Below are positions 16,313 to 24,447 of a stretch of DNA of 53,641 nt, one piece after another (the first letter of the stretch is position 1; every line of letters starts with the position of its first letter). The notes under the pieces were generated by a model, which was given only the letters and a program-made list of their open reading frames with translations, had not been told where the DNA came from and made no database searches. Location of the stretch: positions 1 to 53,641 of the forward strand of contig JAVEWG010000026.1 in NCBI GenBank assembly GCA_034004685.1. Direction: 5' to 3'. This DNA comes from JAEUNX01 sp034004685. GTDB lineage: Bacteria > Pseudomonadota > Gammaproteobacteria > Burkholderiales > Rhodocyclaceae. A program made the translations under genes and the position numbers.

Positions 16313-17065
16313 CTAGTTGCGGGCGTGGGCCAGGTGGAAGCTTTCCACCCCTTCGAAGTGGGTCAGTTCGTTGGCCAGGGCCGAAATGGACTCGCCCCGG
16401 TCCTTGCCCAGCGCCACCGCCACGTAACGCCATTCCGCCTGGTCGTCCTGATATTCGATGGACAGGGTGCCCAGGGCGATTTCGTAGCCCCGTTCCAGGG
16501 CAGCCCGACGCAGCATGTCCTCCCGGGGCACGAAATCCCGGGAAAACCGCATCGCCACCTGGACTGCGTGGCGCCGGGGCAGCCAGCCTTCGAGTTTGGT
16601 CACCCACATCATGCAACTCACTGACAGCAGGGTGAGGAGAATGGCCGCCGCGTAGAAGCCGATGCCCACCAGGATGCCGATCGCCGAGGAGGACCAGATG
16701 GAGGCGGCGGTGGTCAGTCCGCTGATGGAAAAGCCCTCCTTCATGATCACCCCCGCCCCCAGGAAGCCGATGCCGGTGACAATGCCCTGGATGACCCGGG
16801 TCGGGTCCATTCCCGTCGCCAGGGCTAGGCTCTGACTGCCATACCAGGATTCCGGAAATCCGCAGATCGCCACCAGCCCGGCCGAGGCGGTGCACACCAG
16901 ACCGTAAGTGCGCATGCCCGCCGCACGGCCGTGGTAGGAGCGCTCGTAACCCACGATCAGTCCCAGCAGCAGGGCGCCCAGCAGGTTCATGAAGACCACC
17001 ACGTTGATGCTGACCTCCCTGGCCGACCAGAAACCCTTGAAGAAGTCCGCGTTCAGCATCTCCAT
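16313..17065 (-). CDS. MgtC/SapB-family inner-membrane protein
   Basis: A 250-residue member of the MgtC/SapB family. The N-terminal two-thirds hold about five membrane helices with the family motifs LGLIVGYERSYHGRAAGMRTY, TGIGFLGAGVIMKEG and GLTTAASIWSSSAIG. The C-terminal part (about 170-250) is a cytoplasmic ACT-like domain. Family members link to magnesium stress, membrane potential and intramacrophage survival, but the biochemical role is not settled, and homologues in free-living bacteria are common. GGGGAGTAG precedes the ATG. The stop codon lies in the CTAG that flanks the MITE-like element, so the 3' untranslated region is the element itself. Confidence 0.9.
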   Translation of the reverse strand: MEMLNADFFKGFWSAREVSINVVVFMNLLGALLLGLIVGYERSYHGRAAGMRTYGLVCTASAGLVAICGFPESWYGSQSLALATGMDPTRVIQGIVTGIGFLGAGVIMKEGFSISGLTTAASIWSSSAIGILVGIGFYAAAILLTLLSVSCMMWVTKLEGWLPRRHAVQVAMRFSRDFVPREDMLRRAALERGYEIALGTLSIEYQDDQAEWRYVAVALGKDRGESISALANELTHFEGVESFHLAHARN

Positions 17066-17249
17066 GCAGCTACTCCCCTGCGCAGTTGTCGTGATCCCAT
17101 GGTAACCCGGCGGCGCCAGCGGGGTGCCGCCGGCTTGGAGGGAGGGGCCAGTGGTGGAGGGCTTGGCAGCGCTATCCAGGAGGGAATGGGAGCGCGCCAT
17201 AATAGTCGTCATCCGTGGGAGGCACCCCCACCCCTTGAGGAGGCCCTGC

Positions 17250-17981
17250 ATGCCCGACACCACCATCGTTTTTATCCACGGAGGCCAGCACACCAAGGGG
17301 TGCTGGGATCCTACCGTCGAGGCCCTTCGCGCCATCCGGCCCGGGGCGAAGGTGCTGGCCCTGGATTTGCCGGGCCACGGAGATGAGCCGGGGGATCTGG
17401 GGACCCTGACCATCGCCCGGTGCGTGGAGAGTGTTGTGACCCGGATCCAGGCGGCTAAGGCCAGGCAAGTGGTACTGGTGGGCCATTCCATGGCGGGCAT
17501 CACCATGCCCGGGGTGGCGGCGAGGCTGGGATGCGGGGTGGTGCGGCGGATGATCTTCCTGGCCTGCTGCATTCCTCCCAATGGGAAGACGGTGCTGGAT
17601 ACCCTGCACCAGCCGATGCGCTTCATCGCGCGACGGGCGGCGCGGCGCAACCCGGTAGCCCCGCCTCTGCCAGCCGCCCTGGCCAGCTGGGTGTTCGCCA
17701 ACGGCATGAGTCGGGAGCAGAAGGCTCGGGTGCACAAGGCGCTGTGCCCGGAGAGCACCACGGTGACCGTGGAGCCCGTGTTCCGGGAGCCCTTGCCAGG
17801 GATCGCCACCTGCTGGATTCTGACCCTGCGTGACCGGGCCCTGCGGCCATTGGTGCAACGCAGCTTCATCGCCAACCTGGGCGGGGTGGACGAGGTCGTG
17901 GCGCTGGATACCTGCCACGACGCGATGATCAGCGAACCCGTCGAGCTCGCCCGGATCATCCTGGAGCGGTGCGGGGGCTGA
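17250..17981 (+). CDS. Alpha/beta hydrolase (salicylate esterase/HNL-like)
   Basis: A 243-residue cytoplasmic alpha/beta hydrolase. The first strand ends in FIHGG with the oxyanion region, ALDLPGHGDEP follows, the nucleophile elbow is GHSMAG (Ser about 77), and a CHDAM near the end supplies the catalytic His (about 226). The pattern resembles the plant hydroxynitrile lyase/methylesterase-like branch found in bacteria. The substrate is unknown. GAGGAGG lies 5 bp before the ATG. It stands alone on the plus strand, 184 bp after the divergent mgtC start and about 120 bp before ttcA. A frame extending further upstream has no better start. Confidence 0.85.
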   Translation: MPDTTIVFIHGGQHTKGCWDPTVEALRAIRPGAKVLALDLPGHGDEPGDLGTLTIARCVESVVTRIQAAKARQVVLVGHSMAGITMPGVAARLGCGVVRRMIFLACCIPPNGKTVLDTLHQPMRFIARRAARRNPVAPPLPAALASWVFANGMSREQKARVHKALCPESTTVTVEPVFREPLPGIATCWILTLRDRALRPLVQRSFIANLGGVDEVVALDTCHDAMISEPVELARIILERCGG

Positions 17982-18066
17982 ACCGGGCAGCGGCCCCAGG
18001 GCATCCAAAGCCGTGGTCCTGGCTCCGTCCCTTGCGAACGGGGCGGGTTTGGTCCTGCTCCAAGGG

Positions 18067-18072
18067 TATAAT
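18067..18072 (+). promoter_or_regulatory. Consensus -10 (TATAAT) upstream of ttcA
   Basis: A perfect TATAAT lies 30 bp before the ttcA GTG, giving a leader of about 23 bases. No good -35 hexamer is found at 16-18 bp, so promoter strength is unclear. Confidence 0.45.
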
Positions 18073-18101
18073 TCCACTGGATAATTTGCCAGAGCCTTGC
18101 C

Positions 18102-19010
18102 GTGACCCCGTCAGCCGCCACCCCCGAGTCCCAGGAGAACCGGTTCTCCAACACTTTTTTGCGCTTGAAAAAGAAGCTGGAGCGCAGCGTGGGTGAAGCC
18201 ATCGCCGACTACAACATGATCGAGGACGGTGACACGGTGCTGGTGTGCGTCTCCGGCGGCAAGGACTCCTATTCCCTGTTGTCCATCCTGTTAGCCCTGC
18301 GGGAGCGCGCACCTGTGGATTTCCGGGTCATCGCCATGAACCTGGATCAGAAGCAGCCCGGTTTTCCCGCCGAGGTGCTGCCCGCCTATTTCGAATCCAT
18401 CGGCGTGGAATACCGCATCGTCAACGAGGACACCTATTCCATCGTCAAGGACAAGATTCCCGCCGGCAAGACGACCTGCTCCCTCTGCTCGCGCCTGCGC
18501 CGGGGCATCATCTACCGCACCGCCCGGGAGCTGGGGGCCACCAAGATCGCCCTGGGCCACCACCGGGAAGACATCATGGAGACCCTGTTCCTCAACATGT
18601 TCTTCGGCGGCAAGATCAAGGCCATGCCCCCCAAGCTGGTGAGCGATAACGGTCAGCATGTGGTGATCCGCCCCCTGGCCTATTGCGCGGAGCGGGATGT
18701 GGCGCGATTTGCGCGGGCCATGGAGTACCCGATCATCCCGTGCAACCTGTGCGGCTCCCAGGAGAACGCCCAGCGCAAGCAGATCAAGGCCATGCTGGCC
18801 CAGTGGGAGCAGGACTATCCCGGACGGGTGGAATCCATCTTCACGGCCCTCAAGAACGTGGTGCCTTCCCATCTGGCGGACAATCAGCTGTTCGATTTCC
18901 GGGGCTTGAGCCGGGATACCGTGGTGGTGGAGGGGGATACCGTCTTCGATCCCGTGGAACTTCCGCCCCAGGGCGGTCCCCTCGGGGCCGTGGAAGTCCT
19001 GGCAGGCTGA
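18102..19010 (+). CDS. ttcA: tRNA 2-thiocytidine(32) synthetase TtcA
   Basis: A 302-residue TtcA, the iron-sulfur enzyme that thiolates cytidine-32 in tRNA after ATP activation. The PP-loop SGGKDS is at 51-56. The cluster-binding pairs are CSLC (Cys126/129) and CNLC (Cys214/217), and GHHREDIMETL is intact. The start is GTG at 18102, the first start codon in frame and close to the TATAAT at 18067; the conserved block begins near NRFSNTFLRLKKKL at residue 13. It is likely monocistronic, or co-transcribed with the cyclase-FHA gene 82 bp downstream. Confidence 0.96.
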   Translation: MTPSAATPESQENRFSNTFLRLKKKLERSVGEAIADYNMIEDGDTVLVCVSGGKDSYSLLSILLALRERAPVDFRVIAMNLDQKQPGFPAEVLPAYFESIGVEYRIVNEDTYSIVKDKIPAGKTTCSLCSRLRRGIIYRTARELGATKIALGHHREDIMETLFLNMFFGGKIKAMPPKLVSDNGQHVVIRPLAYCAERDVARFARAMEYPIIPCNLCGSQENAQRKQIKAMLAQWEQDYPGRVESIFTALKNVVPSHLADNQLFDFRGLSRDTVVVEGDTVFDPVELPPQGGPLGAVEVLAG

Positions 19011-19092
19011 TTCCCTTGCGTGGCGCGGGCCGTTAACGCATCATCGTCCATCCCGGAAACCGTGGTTTTCCCCTCGAGAGACGCTTCCCTCC

Positions 19093-19962
19093 ATGTCGTT
19101 GCGCCGTAATCTCTGCGTGTTGCAAGCCGAAGTGATCGGCGGCGAGCGGCTGGATCAGCGCATCGGGGAGGGGGAGGCCCGGCGGGCGGTGGAGCGGTGC
19201 ATGAACCGGGTCGGGCGGGTGCTCGACTCCCACGGCGGCACCCTCCTGAAGGCCCAGCCGGCCGGCCTGCTGGCCGGCTTCGAGCGTTGCGATCTGGCGG
19301 TTCAGTCCGCCTGTGAGATGCTTGAGCGGGTCGCCAGTCTGCCTCCCATCAGCGGGGTTCACCTGCAGATCCGGGTAGGCGTGCATTACGGGCCGGTGGA
19401 CGATGGCCTGCCCCCCCAGGGTGAAGGGGTGGAGTTGGCGGGCCGCTTGATGTCCCTGGCCAGCCCCGGCGAGGCCCTGGCCAGCGGGCCGGTGGTGATG
19501 TTGCTGTCGCCGGCCACCCGGCAGTTCGCGGGAGCAGGGCCGGAGCGGATCATCGACGGGGCCGGGCTTGATTGGCCGGTGTCGTCCCTCGGCAACCGGG
19601 GGGGGGTCACCACCTCCCTGCCGCCGGCCACCCGGCTTTCCCAGCGCTTGCAGGTTCGGCATCAGCAGGATTTCCATGTGGTGGAAGATCATCGGCCGAT
19701 TCTGCTGCTGGGGCGGGAGCTGGGCAACGACGTGGTGGTGATCGACCCCCGGGCGTCTCGCCAGCATGCTCGCATCGAGCGGCGCAGGGATGGTTTCGTG
19801 CTGGTGGATCAGAGCACCAACGGTACCTTCGTAGTCCAGGAAGGGGCGGCCGAGCGCTGCGTGAAGCACGGGGAGTTCAACCTGTCCGGGCAGGGGCGGA
19901 TCGGCTGCGGCTTCTCAGCCAATGAGGTGGAGCGGGATCTGGTGTTTTTCGAGATTTGCTAG
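19093..19962 (+). CDS. Degenerate class III cyclase-like domain fused to an FHA domain
   Basis: A 289-residue soluble protein. Residues about 5-165 follow the outline of a class III adenylate/guanylate cyclase (opening strand, helix, a GGTLLKAQPAGLLAGF hairpin, then a LQIRVGVHYGPV strand). The two metal-binding Asp positions are lost: the usual D-x-x-G opening reads AEVIGG, and the usual GDG hairpin reads QPAG. So it is probably a catalytically dead ligand- or protein-binding domain. Residues about 205-285 are a good FHA domain (LLLGRELGND, SRQHARI, LVDQSTNGTFV), which binds phosphothreonine. A Ser/Thr kinase partner would be expected, but the RIO kinase at 52557 is far away. A terminator follows. 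Confidence 0.82.
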   Translation: MSLRRNLCVLQAEVIGGERLDQRIGEGEARRAVERCMNRVGRVLDSHGGTLLKAQPAGLLAGFERCDLAVQSACEMLERVASLPPISGVHLQIRVGVHYGPVDDGLPPQGEGVELAGRLMSLASPGEALASGPVVMLLSPATRQFAGAGPERIIDGAGLDWPVSSLGNRGGVTTSLPPATRLSQRLQVRHQQDFHVVEDHRPILLLGRELGNDVVVIDPRASRQHARIERRRDGFVLVDQSTNGTFVVQEGAAERCVKHGEFNLSGQGRIGCGFSANEVERDLVFFEIC

Positions 19963-19985
19963 GCCGGACGAGGGCGGGTTAAACA

Positions 19986-20007
19986 AACGGGGCCGTCTGG
20001 CCCCGTT
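19986..20007. terminator. Bidirectional intrinsic terminator
   Basis: AACGGGGCC and GGCCCCGTT form a 9-bp stem with a GTCT loop between the convergent cyclase-FHA gene and psiF. GTGTTTCTT follows on the plus strand and TGTTTAA on the minus strand, so it can end both transcripts. Confidence 0.75.
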
Positions 20008-20028
20008 GTGTTTCTTGGTCGGCCTGGC

Positions 20029-20340
20029 TCAGTTCTTGTTGGACAGGCAGTCCTTCATGAAGGCCTTGCGCTTGTCTCCCGAGAGATCCTGGGTCTTGGC
20101 TTCCTGATTGCAGGCTTTCATCTTTTCCTGCTGGGTGCCGGCCCCTGCCGCCTCGGCGCCCTTGTTGGACAGACAGTCCTTCATGAAGGCCTTGCGTGCG
20201 TCCCCGGCCAGGCTTTGGGTCTTGGCGTCGGCATTGCACTTCTTCATGCGTTCCTGCTGGGGCGTGGTGGCGTGGGCAAGGGGGGGCGCGATGGAGAGGG
20301 CCAGCAGCAGGCCGGCGGCGGTAAGAACACGATGTTTCAT
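20029..20340 (-). CDS. psiF: PsiF-repeat periplasmic protein
   Basis: A 103-residue secreted protein with a signal peptide cleaved near Ala24 (LAHA/TTPQ). The mature part is two tandem PsiF repeats (about 27-60 and 70-102), each with Q-x-E-x-M-K-x-C-N and KAFMKDCLS, holding two cysteines per repeat that could pair as a disulfide. E. coli PsiF is phosphate-starvation-induced, and the function is unknown. The ATG at 20340 is preferred over an upstream in-frame start because AGGAGGAAAC lies directly before it and the signal peptide starts there. A GCATAAT element near 20393-20399 (minus strand) may be its -10. Confidence 0.9.
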   Translation of the reverse strand: MKHRVLTAAGLLLALSIAPPLAHATTPQQERMKKCNADAKTQSLAGDARKAFMKDCLSNKGAEAAGAGTQQEKMKACNQEAKTQDLSGDKRKAFMKDCLSNKN

Positions 20341-20412
20341 GTTTCCTCCTGACGTGGTGGGACGATAGACGGCTCTGAGACTACCCTGATCGGCGGCATT
20401 ATGCAAAATGGA

Positions 20413-21357
20413 TCACCCGTGGCGCGGGGGCTCGGCGTTCATGGCCGCCTGCTGGCGATCGATGAATTCCTGGGTTGAGTCGATGCCCCGCAGGCGCAGG
20501 ATGGTGGCCCGCACCGCTGCCTCCAGCAGCACGGCGATGTTGCGCCCCGCCGCCACCGGGAGCACCACCCGTTCCACGGGGACGCCGAGAATTTCCTGGG
20601 TCAGCACCTGGGTGGGCAGGCGATCCGGATCCCCCGCCCCGGGGTTCCGCCGTTCCAGATGGGCCAGCAGCTTGAGGCGCATTTTGCGCCGGCAGGCGGT
20701 CTCTCCGAAGATGGTGCGGATGTTGAGGATGCCTAGTCCCCGCACCTCCATGAAATCCTTGAGCATCTCCGGGCAGCGTCCCTCCAGTACGGTGGGGGCG
20801 ATACGGGAGAACTCCACGATGTCGTCGGCCACCAGGCCGTGGCCCCGGGAGATGAGTTCCAGGGCCAGTTCGGACTTGCCCGCGCCGGAGTCACCGGTGA
20901 TGAAGACCCCGATTCCCAGCACGTCCATGAACACCCCGTGGAGGGAAATCTTGTCGGCCAGCTGGCGGGACAGATAGAGCCGGAGCAGGTCGATCACCCC
21001 GGCGGAAGGCTTGGGGGTGGTGATCAGGGCAACCTGGCGTTGTTCGCACAACTTGTGGATGAAGGTGGGAACCTCGCAGTTGTCCGCCACGATGAGGGCG
21101 GGCGGACTGGCCGCGAGGATCTCCGTCATGTGGTGGGAGACCTTCTCCTGGGACTGGCGGCGGGCCCAGGCCAGTTCTGCGGCCCCCAGGATCTGGAGCC
21201 GGTTGGGATGGATCAGGTTGAGATGGCCCACCAGGTCGGCGGGCCAGATGCGTTCTTCGACGACGGAGATGTGGACGTCGAGACGACCACAAAGATGGCG
21301 AAACTCGAGCTTTTCCCGGTGGGCTTCAAACAGCTGCTCGACGCTGGTCTGGCGCAT
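20413..21357 (-). CDS. hprK: HPr kinase/phosphorylase
   Basis: A 314-residue HprK, which phosphorylates or dephosphorylates a serine on HPr-type phosphocarriers. It has the N-terminal domain (1-125), the P-loop GDSGAGKS in the middle, and the HprK signature MEVRGLGILNIRTIFG. In betaproteobacteria it sits with ptsN in a regulatory, non-transporting phosphotransferase set. The ATG at 21357 lies inside the 3' end of ptsN (32-bp overlap), indicating coupling. In many relatives rapZ follows hprK; here psiF follows instead. The HPr and EI genes are not in the window. Confidence 0.95.
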   Translation of the reverse strand: MRQTSVEQLFEAHREKLEFRHLCGRLDVHISVVEERIWPADLVGHLNLIHPNRLQILGAAELAWARRQSQEKVSHHMTEILAASPPALIVADNCEVPTFIHKLCEQRQVALITTPKPSAGVIDLLRLYLSRQLADKISLHGVFMDVLGIGVFITGDSGAGKSELALELISRGHGLVADDIVEFSRIAPTVLEGRCPEMLKDFMEVRGLGILNIRTIFGETACRRKMRLKLLAHLERRNPGAGDPDRLPTQVLTQEILGVPVERVVLPVAAGRNIAVLLEAAVRATILRLRGIDSTQEFIDRQQAAMNAEPPRHG

Positions 21358-21811
21358 GGGGCCCCCAGTTGGCGAACAGGTTGTGGATGGTAGCGGCGTC
21401 CGGGGCGGCGCCGAGGGCGTCCCGGAAATTCTTCTCGCTGAACATCTGGGCCAGTTCGGAGAGCAGCTGGAGATGCTGCTCGTTGGCCTGCTCCGGGACC
21501 AGCAATACAAACAGGAGGCTCACCGGCTTGCCGTCCGGGGCGTCGAACTGCACCGGGGTGGCCAGGCGGATGAAGGCGCCGGTGGCTTCCTTGAGGCCCT
21601 TGATCCGGCCGTGGGGAATGGCGATGCCCTGGCCTAGACCCGTGGAGCCGAGACGCTCCCGGGCGAACAGGCTGTCAAAGACGATAGCCCGGCCGATTCC
21701 CTGGTTGTTCTCGAAGAGTAGTCCAGCCTGTTCGAAGACGCGCTTCTTGCTGCTGGCGTCCAGATCGGTGACCACGTTGGTGATGGGCAGGAGGCGGGCG
21801 ATGAGATTCAT
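21326..21811 (-). CDS. ptsN: Nitrogen-PTS enzyme IIA (PtsN)
   Basis: A 161-residue EIIA-Ntr, the terminal phospho-acceptor of the regulatory PTS that ties nitrogen and potassium status to metabolism. The phosphorylated residue is His67 in IAIPHGR. The E-Q-A-G-L-L-F-E-N start and the LLFVLLVPEQANEQHL block are typical. The ATG at 21811 is chosen over an upstream in-frame start that adds an Arg/Pro-rich tail. It overlaps hprK and lies 138 bp from hpf, a gap that holds its own TATAAT and a leader hairpin, so it can be transcribed apart from rpoN-hpf. Confidence 0.95.
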   Translation of the reverse strand: MNLIARLLPITNVVTDLDASSKKRVFEQAGLLFENNQGIGRAIVFDSLFARERLGSTGLGQGIAIPHGRIKGLKEATGAFIRLATPVQFDAPDGKPVSLLFVLLVPEQANEQHLQLLSELAQMFSEKNFRDALGAAPDAATIHNLFANWGPHAPDQRRAAV

Positions 21812-21862
21812 GCAATGGGGCCTCGGGCGGGCCGCCGGAACCCCTGGGGGTGATTGGCCGGG

Positions 21863-21904
21863 GCGCACCTGGAGGACGTGGTTCCGTCAGGTGCGCGAAT
21901 TATA
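21863..21904 (-). promoter_or_regulatory. TATAAT -10 and leader hairpin before ptsN
   Basis: On the minus strand TATAAT spans 21904-21899. Directly after it a 9-bp perfect stem GCGCACCTG (21896-21888) pairs with CAGGTGCGC (21871-21863). Transcription from this -10 would start at the hairpin, so the ptsN-hprK mRNA would have a structured 5' end. With no U-run the hairpin is a poor terminator for hpf. No clear -35 is seen. Confidence 0.45.
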
Positions 21905-21949
21905 AACACAAGCCCGGCCCGCCTGAGCGCGGAAAGGCTCACAGGGCGA

Positions 21950-22273
21950 TCAGGATTCGGCGCTTTGGCGCTTGAGGGCGTCGTGGCCGTGATCGTTGTT
22001 CTTCTGCTTGTACTTGAGAACCTGGCGATCGAGCTTGTCGATCATGGCGTCGATGGCGGCGTACATGTCGGGATCGTGGCTTTCCACGAAGATGTCCTTG
22101 CCCCGCACGTGCACGGTGACCTCGGCCTTCTGGTCGAGCTTTTCGACGGACAGGATGACATTCACGCTGGTCACGTTGTCGAAGTGGCGGATGACCCGGT
22201 CCAGCTTGGTATTGACGTATTCACGGATGGCGGGGGTGACTTCGACATGGTGGCCGGTGATGGTGAGATTCAT
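21950..22273 (-). CDS. hpf: Ribosome hibernation promoting factor (short HPF)
   Basis: A 107-residue short-form HPF/YhbH that binds the 30S decoding centre and promotes 100S dimers in stationary phase. MNLTITGHHVEVTPAIREYVNTKL and AEVTVHVRGKDIFVESHDPDMYAAID match the family. It ends in a charged His/Asp/Lys tail with no long-form C-terminal domain. It starts 12 bp after rpoN, the standard position in proteobacteria, so it is very likely co-transcribed with it. Confidence 0.95.
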   Translation of the reverse strand: MNLTITGHHVEVTPAIREYVNTKLDRVIRHFDNVTSVNVILSVEKLDQKAEVTVHVRGKDIFVESHDPDMYAAIDAMIDKLDRQVLKYKQKNNDHGHDALKRQSAES

Positions 22274-22285
22274 GATTGCTCCTTC

Positions 22286-23716
22286 TTAGATGGTCTTGCG
22301 CAGGCTGACCGGCGGGATATTGAGGGACTCGCGGTACTTGGCAACCGTCCGACGGGCCACGACGATACCCTGCTGGCCGAGTAGTTCGGCAATCTTGGCG
22401 TCGGACAGGGGCTTTTTCCTGTCCTCGGCTTCCACCAGTTGACGAAGTAGCGCACGAATCGCCGTGGAGGAGGCCGCCCCACCGGTGTCGGTGGCGACGT
22501 GACTGCCGAAAAAATATTTGAGTTCGAGGACCCCTCGGGGAGTGGCCATGTATTTTTGGGTGGTGACCCGGGACACGGTCGATTCGTGAAGACCGAGCTG
22601 GTCGGCGATCTCCCGCAGGGTAAGCGGTCGCATCGCCACCTCGCCATAATCGAAGAACTGGCGTTGCTGGTCAACGATGGCTTGGGAGACCCGCAAAATG
22701 GTGTCGAAACGTTGTTGGACGTTCTTGATCAGCCACTTGGCTTCCTGCAGTTGCCCCGACAGGCCGCTGGAGCTGCCCCGGTTCTGTTGCAGGATTTGGG
22801 CGTAGAGCTGATTGACCCTCAGCTTGGGCATGGCTTCGGCGTTGAGGTTGGCCATCCAGCGCCCCCGCAGTTTCTTCACCACCACGTCCGGGATCACGTA
22901 GCGGGCATCGGAGGGCGAGTAGGCTGCGCCGGGGCGGGGGTTGAGGCTGCAGATCAGGGCGTGGGCTTCCCGCAGGGTGTCGTCGTCACACTGGAGCAGG
23001 CGCTTCAGGCGGGTGAAATCCCGGTTGGCCAGGAGTTCCAGATGCTTTTGGGCAATTTCCCGGGCAATCGCGCCAGCCGGACTGGGGGGTAGCGCTTGCA
23101 ACTGGATGTCCAGACACTCCTGGGGGCTGCGGGCGCCGATGCCGGCGGGCTCCAGGTTGTGAAGGTGGCACAGGGCGATCTGGAGGTCGTCCAGGTCGAA
23201 TTCCAGCTCCTCGGGCAGCAGCGGCAGCAGCTCTTCGAGGGGTTGGGTGAGGTAGCCGTCGTCATCCAGGGCCTCGATCAGGAAGCGCACCAGGGCCCGG
23301 TCCCGGTCCGACAGGGGGGTCAGGGCCACCTGCTGGTTCAGATGCTCCCGCAGGGAGATTTCGGCGGCCCGGAATTCCTGGAAGTCGGTGTCGTCGTCAT
23401 CGTCCCGGTTGCTGGTACTGGCTCCGGTGCTGCTCCATTCGCCGCTCTCTTCGTAATCGCTCCGCTCCGAGTCGTTACGGTCGGAGTCGCCCTGCTCGGC
23501 GGGGGCCTCATTCTGGACGGGTGCTTCGGTGGGCGTCGGGGTGCTGCCCATCTCCATCGGCCCTTCGTCCCGCTCCAGCATTGGATTTTCCAGCAGGAAG
23601 CGCTCGATCTCCTGGTTGAGCTCGATGGTGGATAGCTGCAGCAGCTTGATGGACTGCTGCAGCTGGGGCGTCAGGGTGAGGTGCTGGGAAAGCTTGAGCT
23701 GGAGGGTGGGCTTCAT
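22286..23716 (-). CDS. rpoN: RNA polymerase sigma-54 factor RpoN
   Basis: A 476-residue sigma-54, the alternative sigma factor for -24/-12 promoters that needs AAA+ activators. It has the Gln/Leu-rich activator-interacting region I (residues 1-50), an acidic low-complexity region II (about 50-120, rich in Asp/Glu/Ser), the core-binding region, the HTH, and the RpoN box ARRTVAKYRE near the C-terminus. It sits between lptB and hpf. The acidic linker is coded by a GAC/GAT-rich stretch near 23370-23480. Confidence 0.97.
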   Translation of the reverse strand: MKPTLQLKLSQHLTLTPQLQQSIKLLQLSTIELNQEIERFLLENPMLERDEGPMEMGSTPTPTEAPVQNEAPAEQGDSDRNDSERSDYEESGEWSSTGASTSNRDDDDDTDFQEFRAAEISLREHLNQQVALTPLSDRDRALVRFLIEALDDDGYLTQPLEELLPLLPEELEFDLDDLQIALCHLHNLEPAGIGARSPQECLDIQLQALPPSPAGAIAREIAQKHLELLANRDFTRLKRLLQCDDDTLREAHALICSLNPRPGAAYSPSDARYVIPDVVVKKLRGRWMANLNAEAMPKLRVNQLYAQILQQNRGSSSGLSGQLQEAKWLIKNVQQRFDTILRVSQAIVDQQRQFFDYGEVAMRPLTLREIADQLGLHESTVSRVTTQKYMATPRGVLELKYFFGSHVATDTGGAASSTAIRALLRQLVEAEDRKKPLSDAKIAELLGQQGIVVARRTVAKYRESLNIPPVSLRKTI

Positions 23717-23724
23717 GGCGCCGA

Positions 23725-24447
23725 TCAGAGTCGGAAATGCTCGCCCAGATAAACCTGGCGAACCTGCTCGTTTTGCACGATTTCATTGGGGCGGCCGCTG
23801 GCCAGCACTTCCCCGGCGTTGATGATGTAGGCCCGGTCGCAGATTCCCAGGGTTTCCCGGACGTTGTGGTCGGTGATGAGAACGCCGATACCCCGTTCCT
23901 TGAGGAAGCGGATGATCTTCTGGATGTCCAGCACGGCGATGGGGTCCACCCCGGCAAAGGGCTCGTCCAGCAGAATCAGGCGCGGATCGGTGGCCAGGGC
24001 CCTGGCGATCTCGCAGCGCCGCCGCTCGCCGCCGGACAGGGAAACCGCCGGATTGTCACGCAGGTGGGCGATGCCCAGTTCTTCCAGGAGTTCGTCGAGC
24101 CGGCTGGAGATCCTGGCTGCCGGCTGGCCCTGGAGTTCCAGCACGGCCTGGATGTTTTCCGCCACCGTGAGCTTGCGAAAGACGCTCATTTCCTGGGGCA
24201 GATAGGATAGGCCCAGGCGCGCCCGGGCATGGATCGGCAGGTGGGTCAGGCGCTGTTGGTCGAGGGTGATCTCGCCGCCATCGGACACCACCAGGCCGAC
24301 GATCATGTAGAAGCAGGTGGTCTTGCCTGCGCCGTTGGGGCCGAGCAAGCCCACCACCTCGCCGCTGCCTACGGAAAAGGAAACGTCCTGCACCACGGTG
24401 CGGGACTTGTAGCGCTTACGCAGCCCGGTGACGCTAAGCAGGCTCAT
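23725..24447 (-). CDS. lptB: LPS export ABC transporter ATPase LptB
   Basis: A 240-residue ATPase that, with LptFG and LptC, drives lipopolysaccharide from the inner membrane to the LptA bridge. Walker A GPNGAGKTT (about 37-45), signature LSGGERRR, Walker B LILLDEPF and the switch His in ITDHNV are present. The first ATG overlaps the recX stop by 14 bp, an unusual neighbour: lptB normally follows lptC-lptA, which are absent here. rpoN follows 8 bp later, as usual. The strong similarity to LptB over branched-chain amino-acid ATPases comes from the context with rpoN and the Q-E-M-S-V-F-R-K-L-T-V motif. Confidence 0.95.
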   Translation of the reverse strand: MSLLSVTGLRKRYKSRTVVQDVSFSVGSGEVVGLLGPNGAGKTTCFYMIVGLVVSDGGEITLDQQRLTHLPIHARARLGLSYLPQEMSVFRKLTVAENIQAVLELQGQPAARISSRLDELLEELGIAHLRDNPAVSLSGGERRRCEIARALATDPRLILLDEPFAGVDPIAVLDIQKIIRFLKERGIGVLITDHNVRETLGICDRAYIINAGEVLASGRPNEIVQNEQVRQVYLGEHFRL

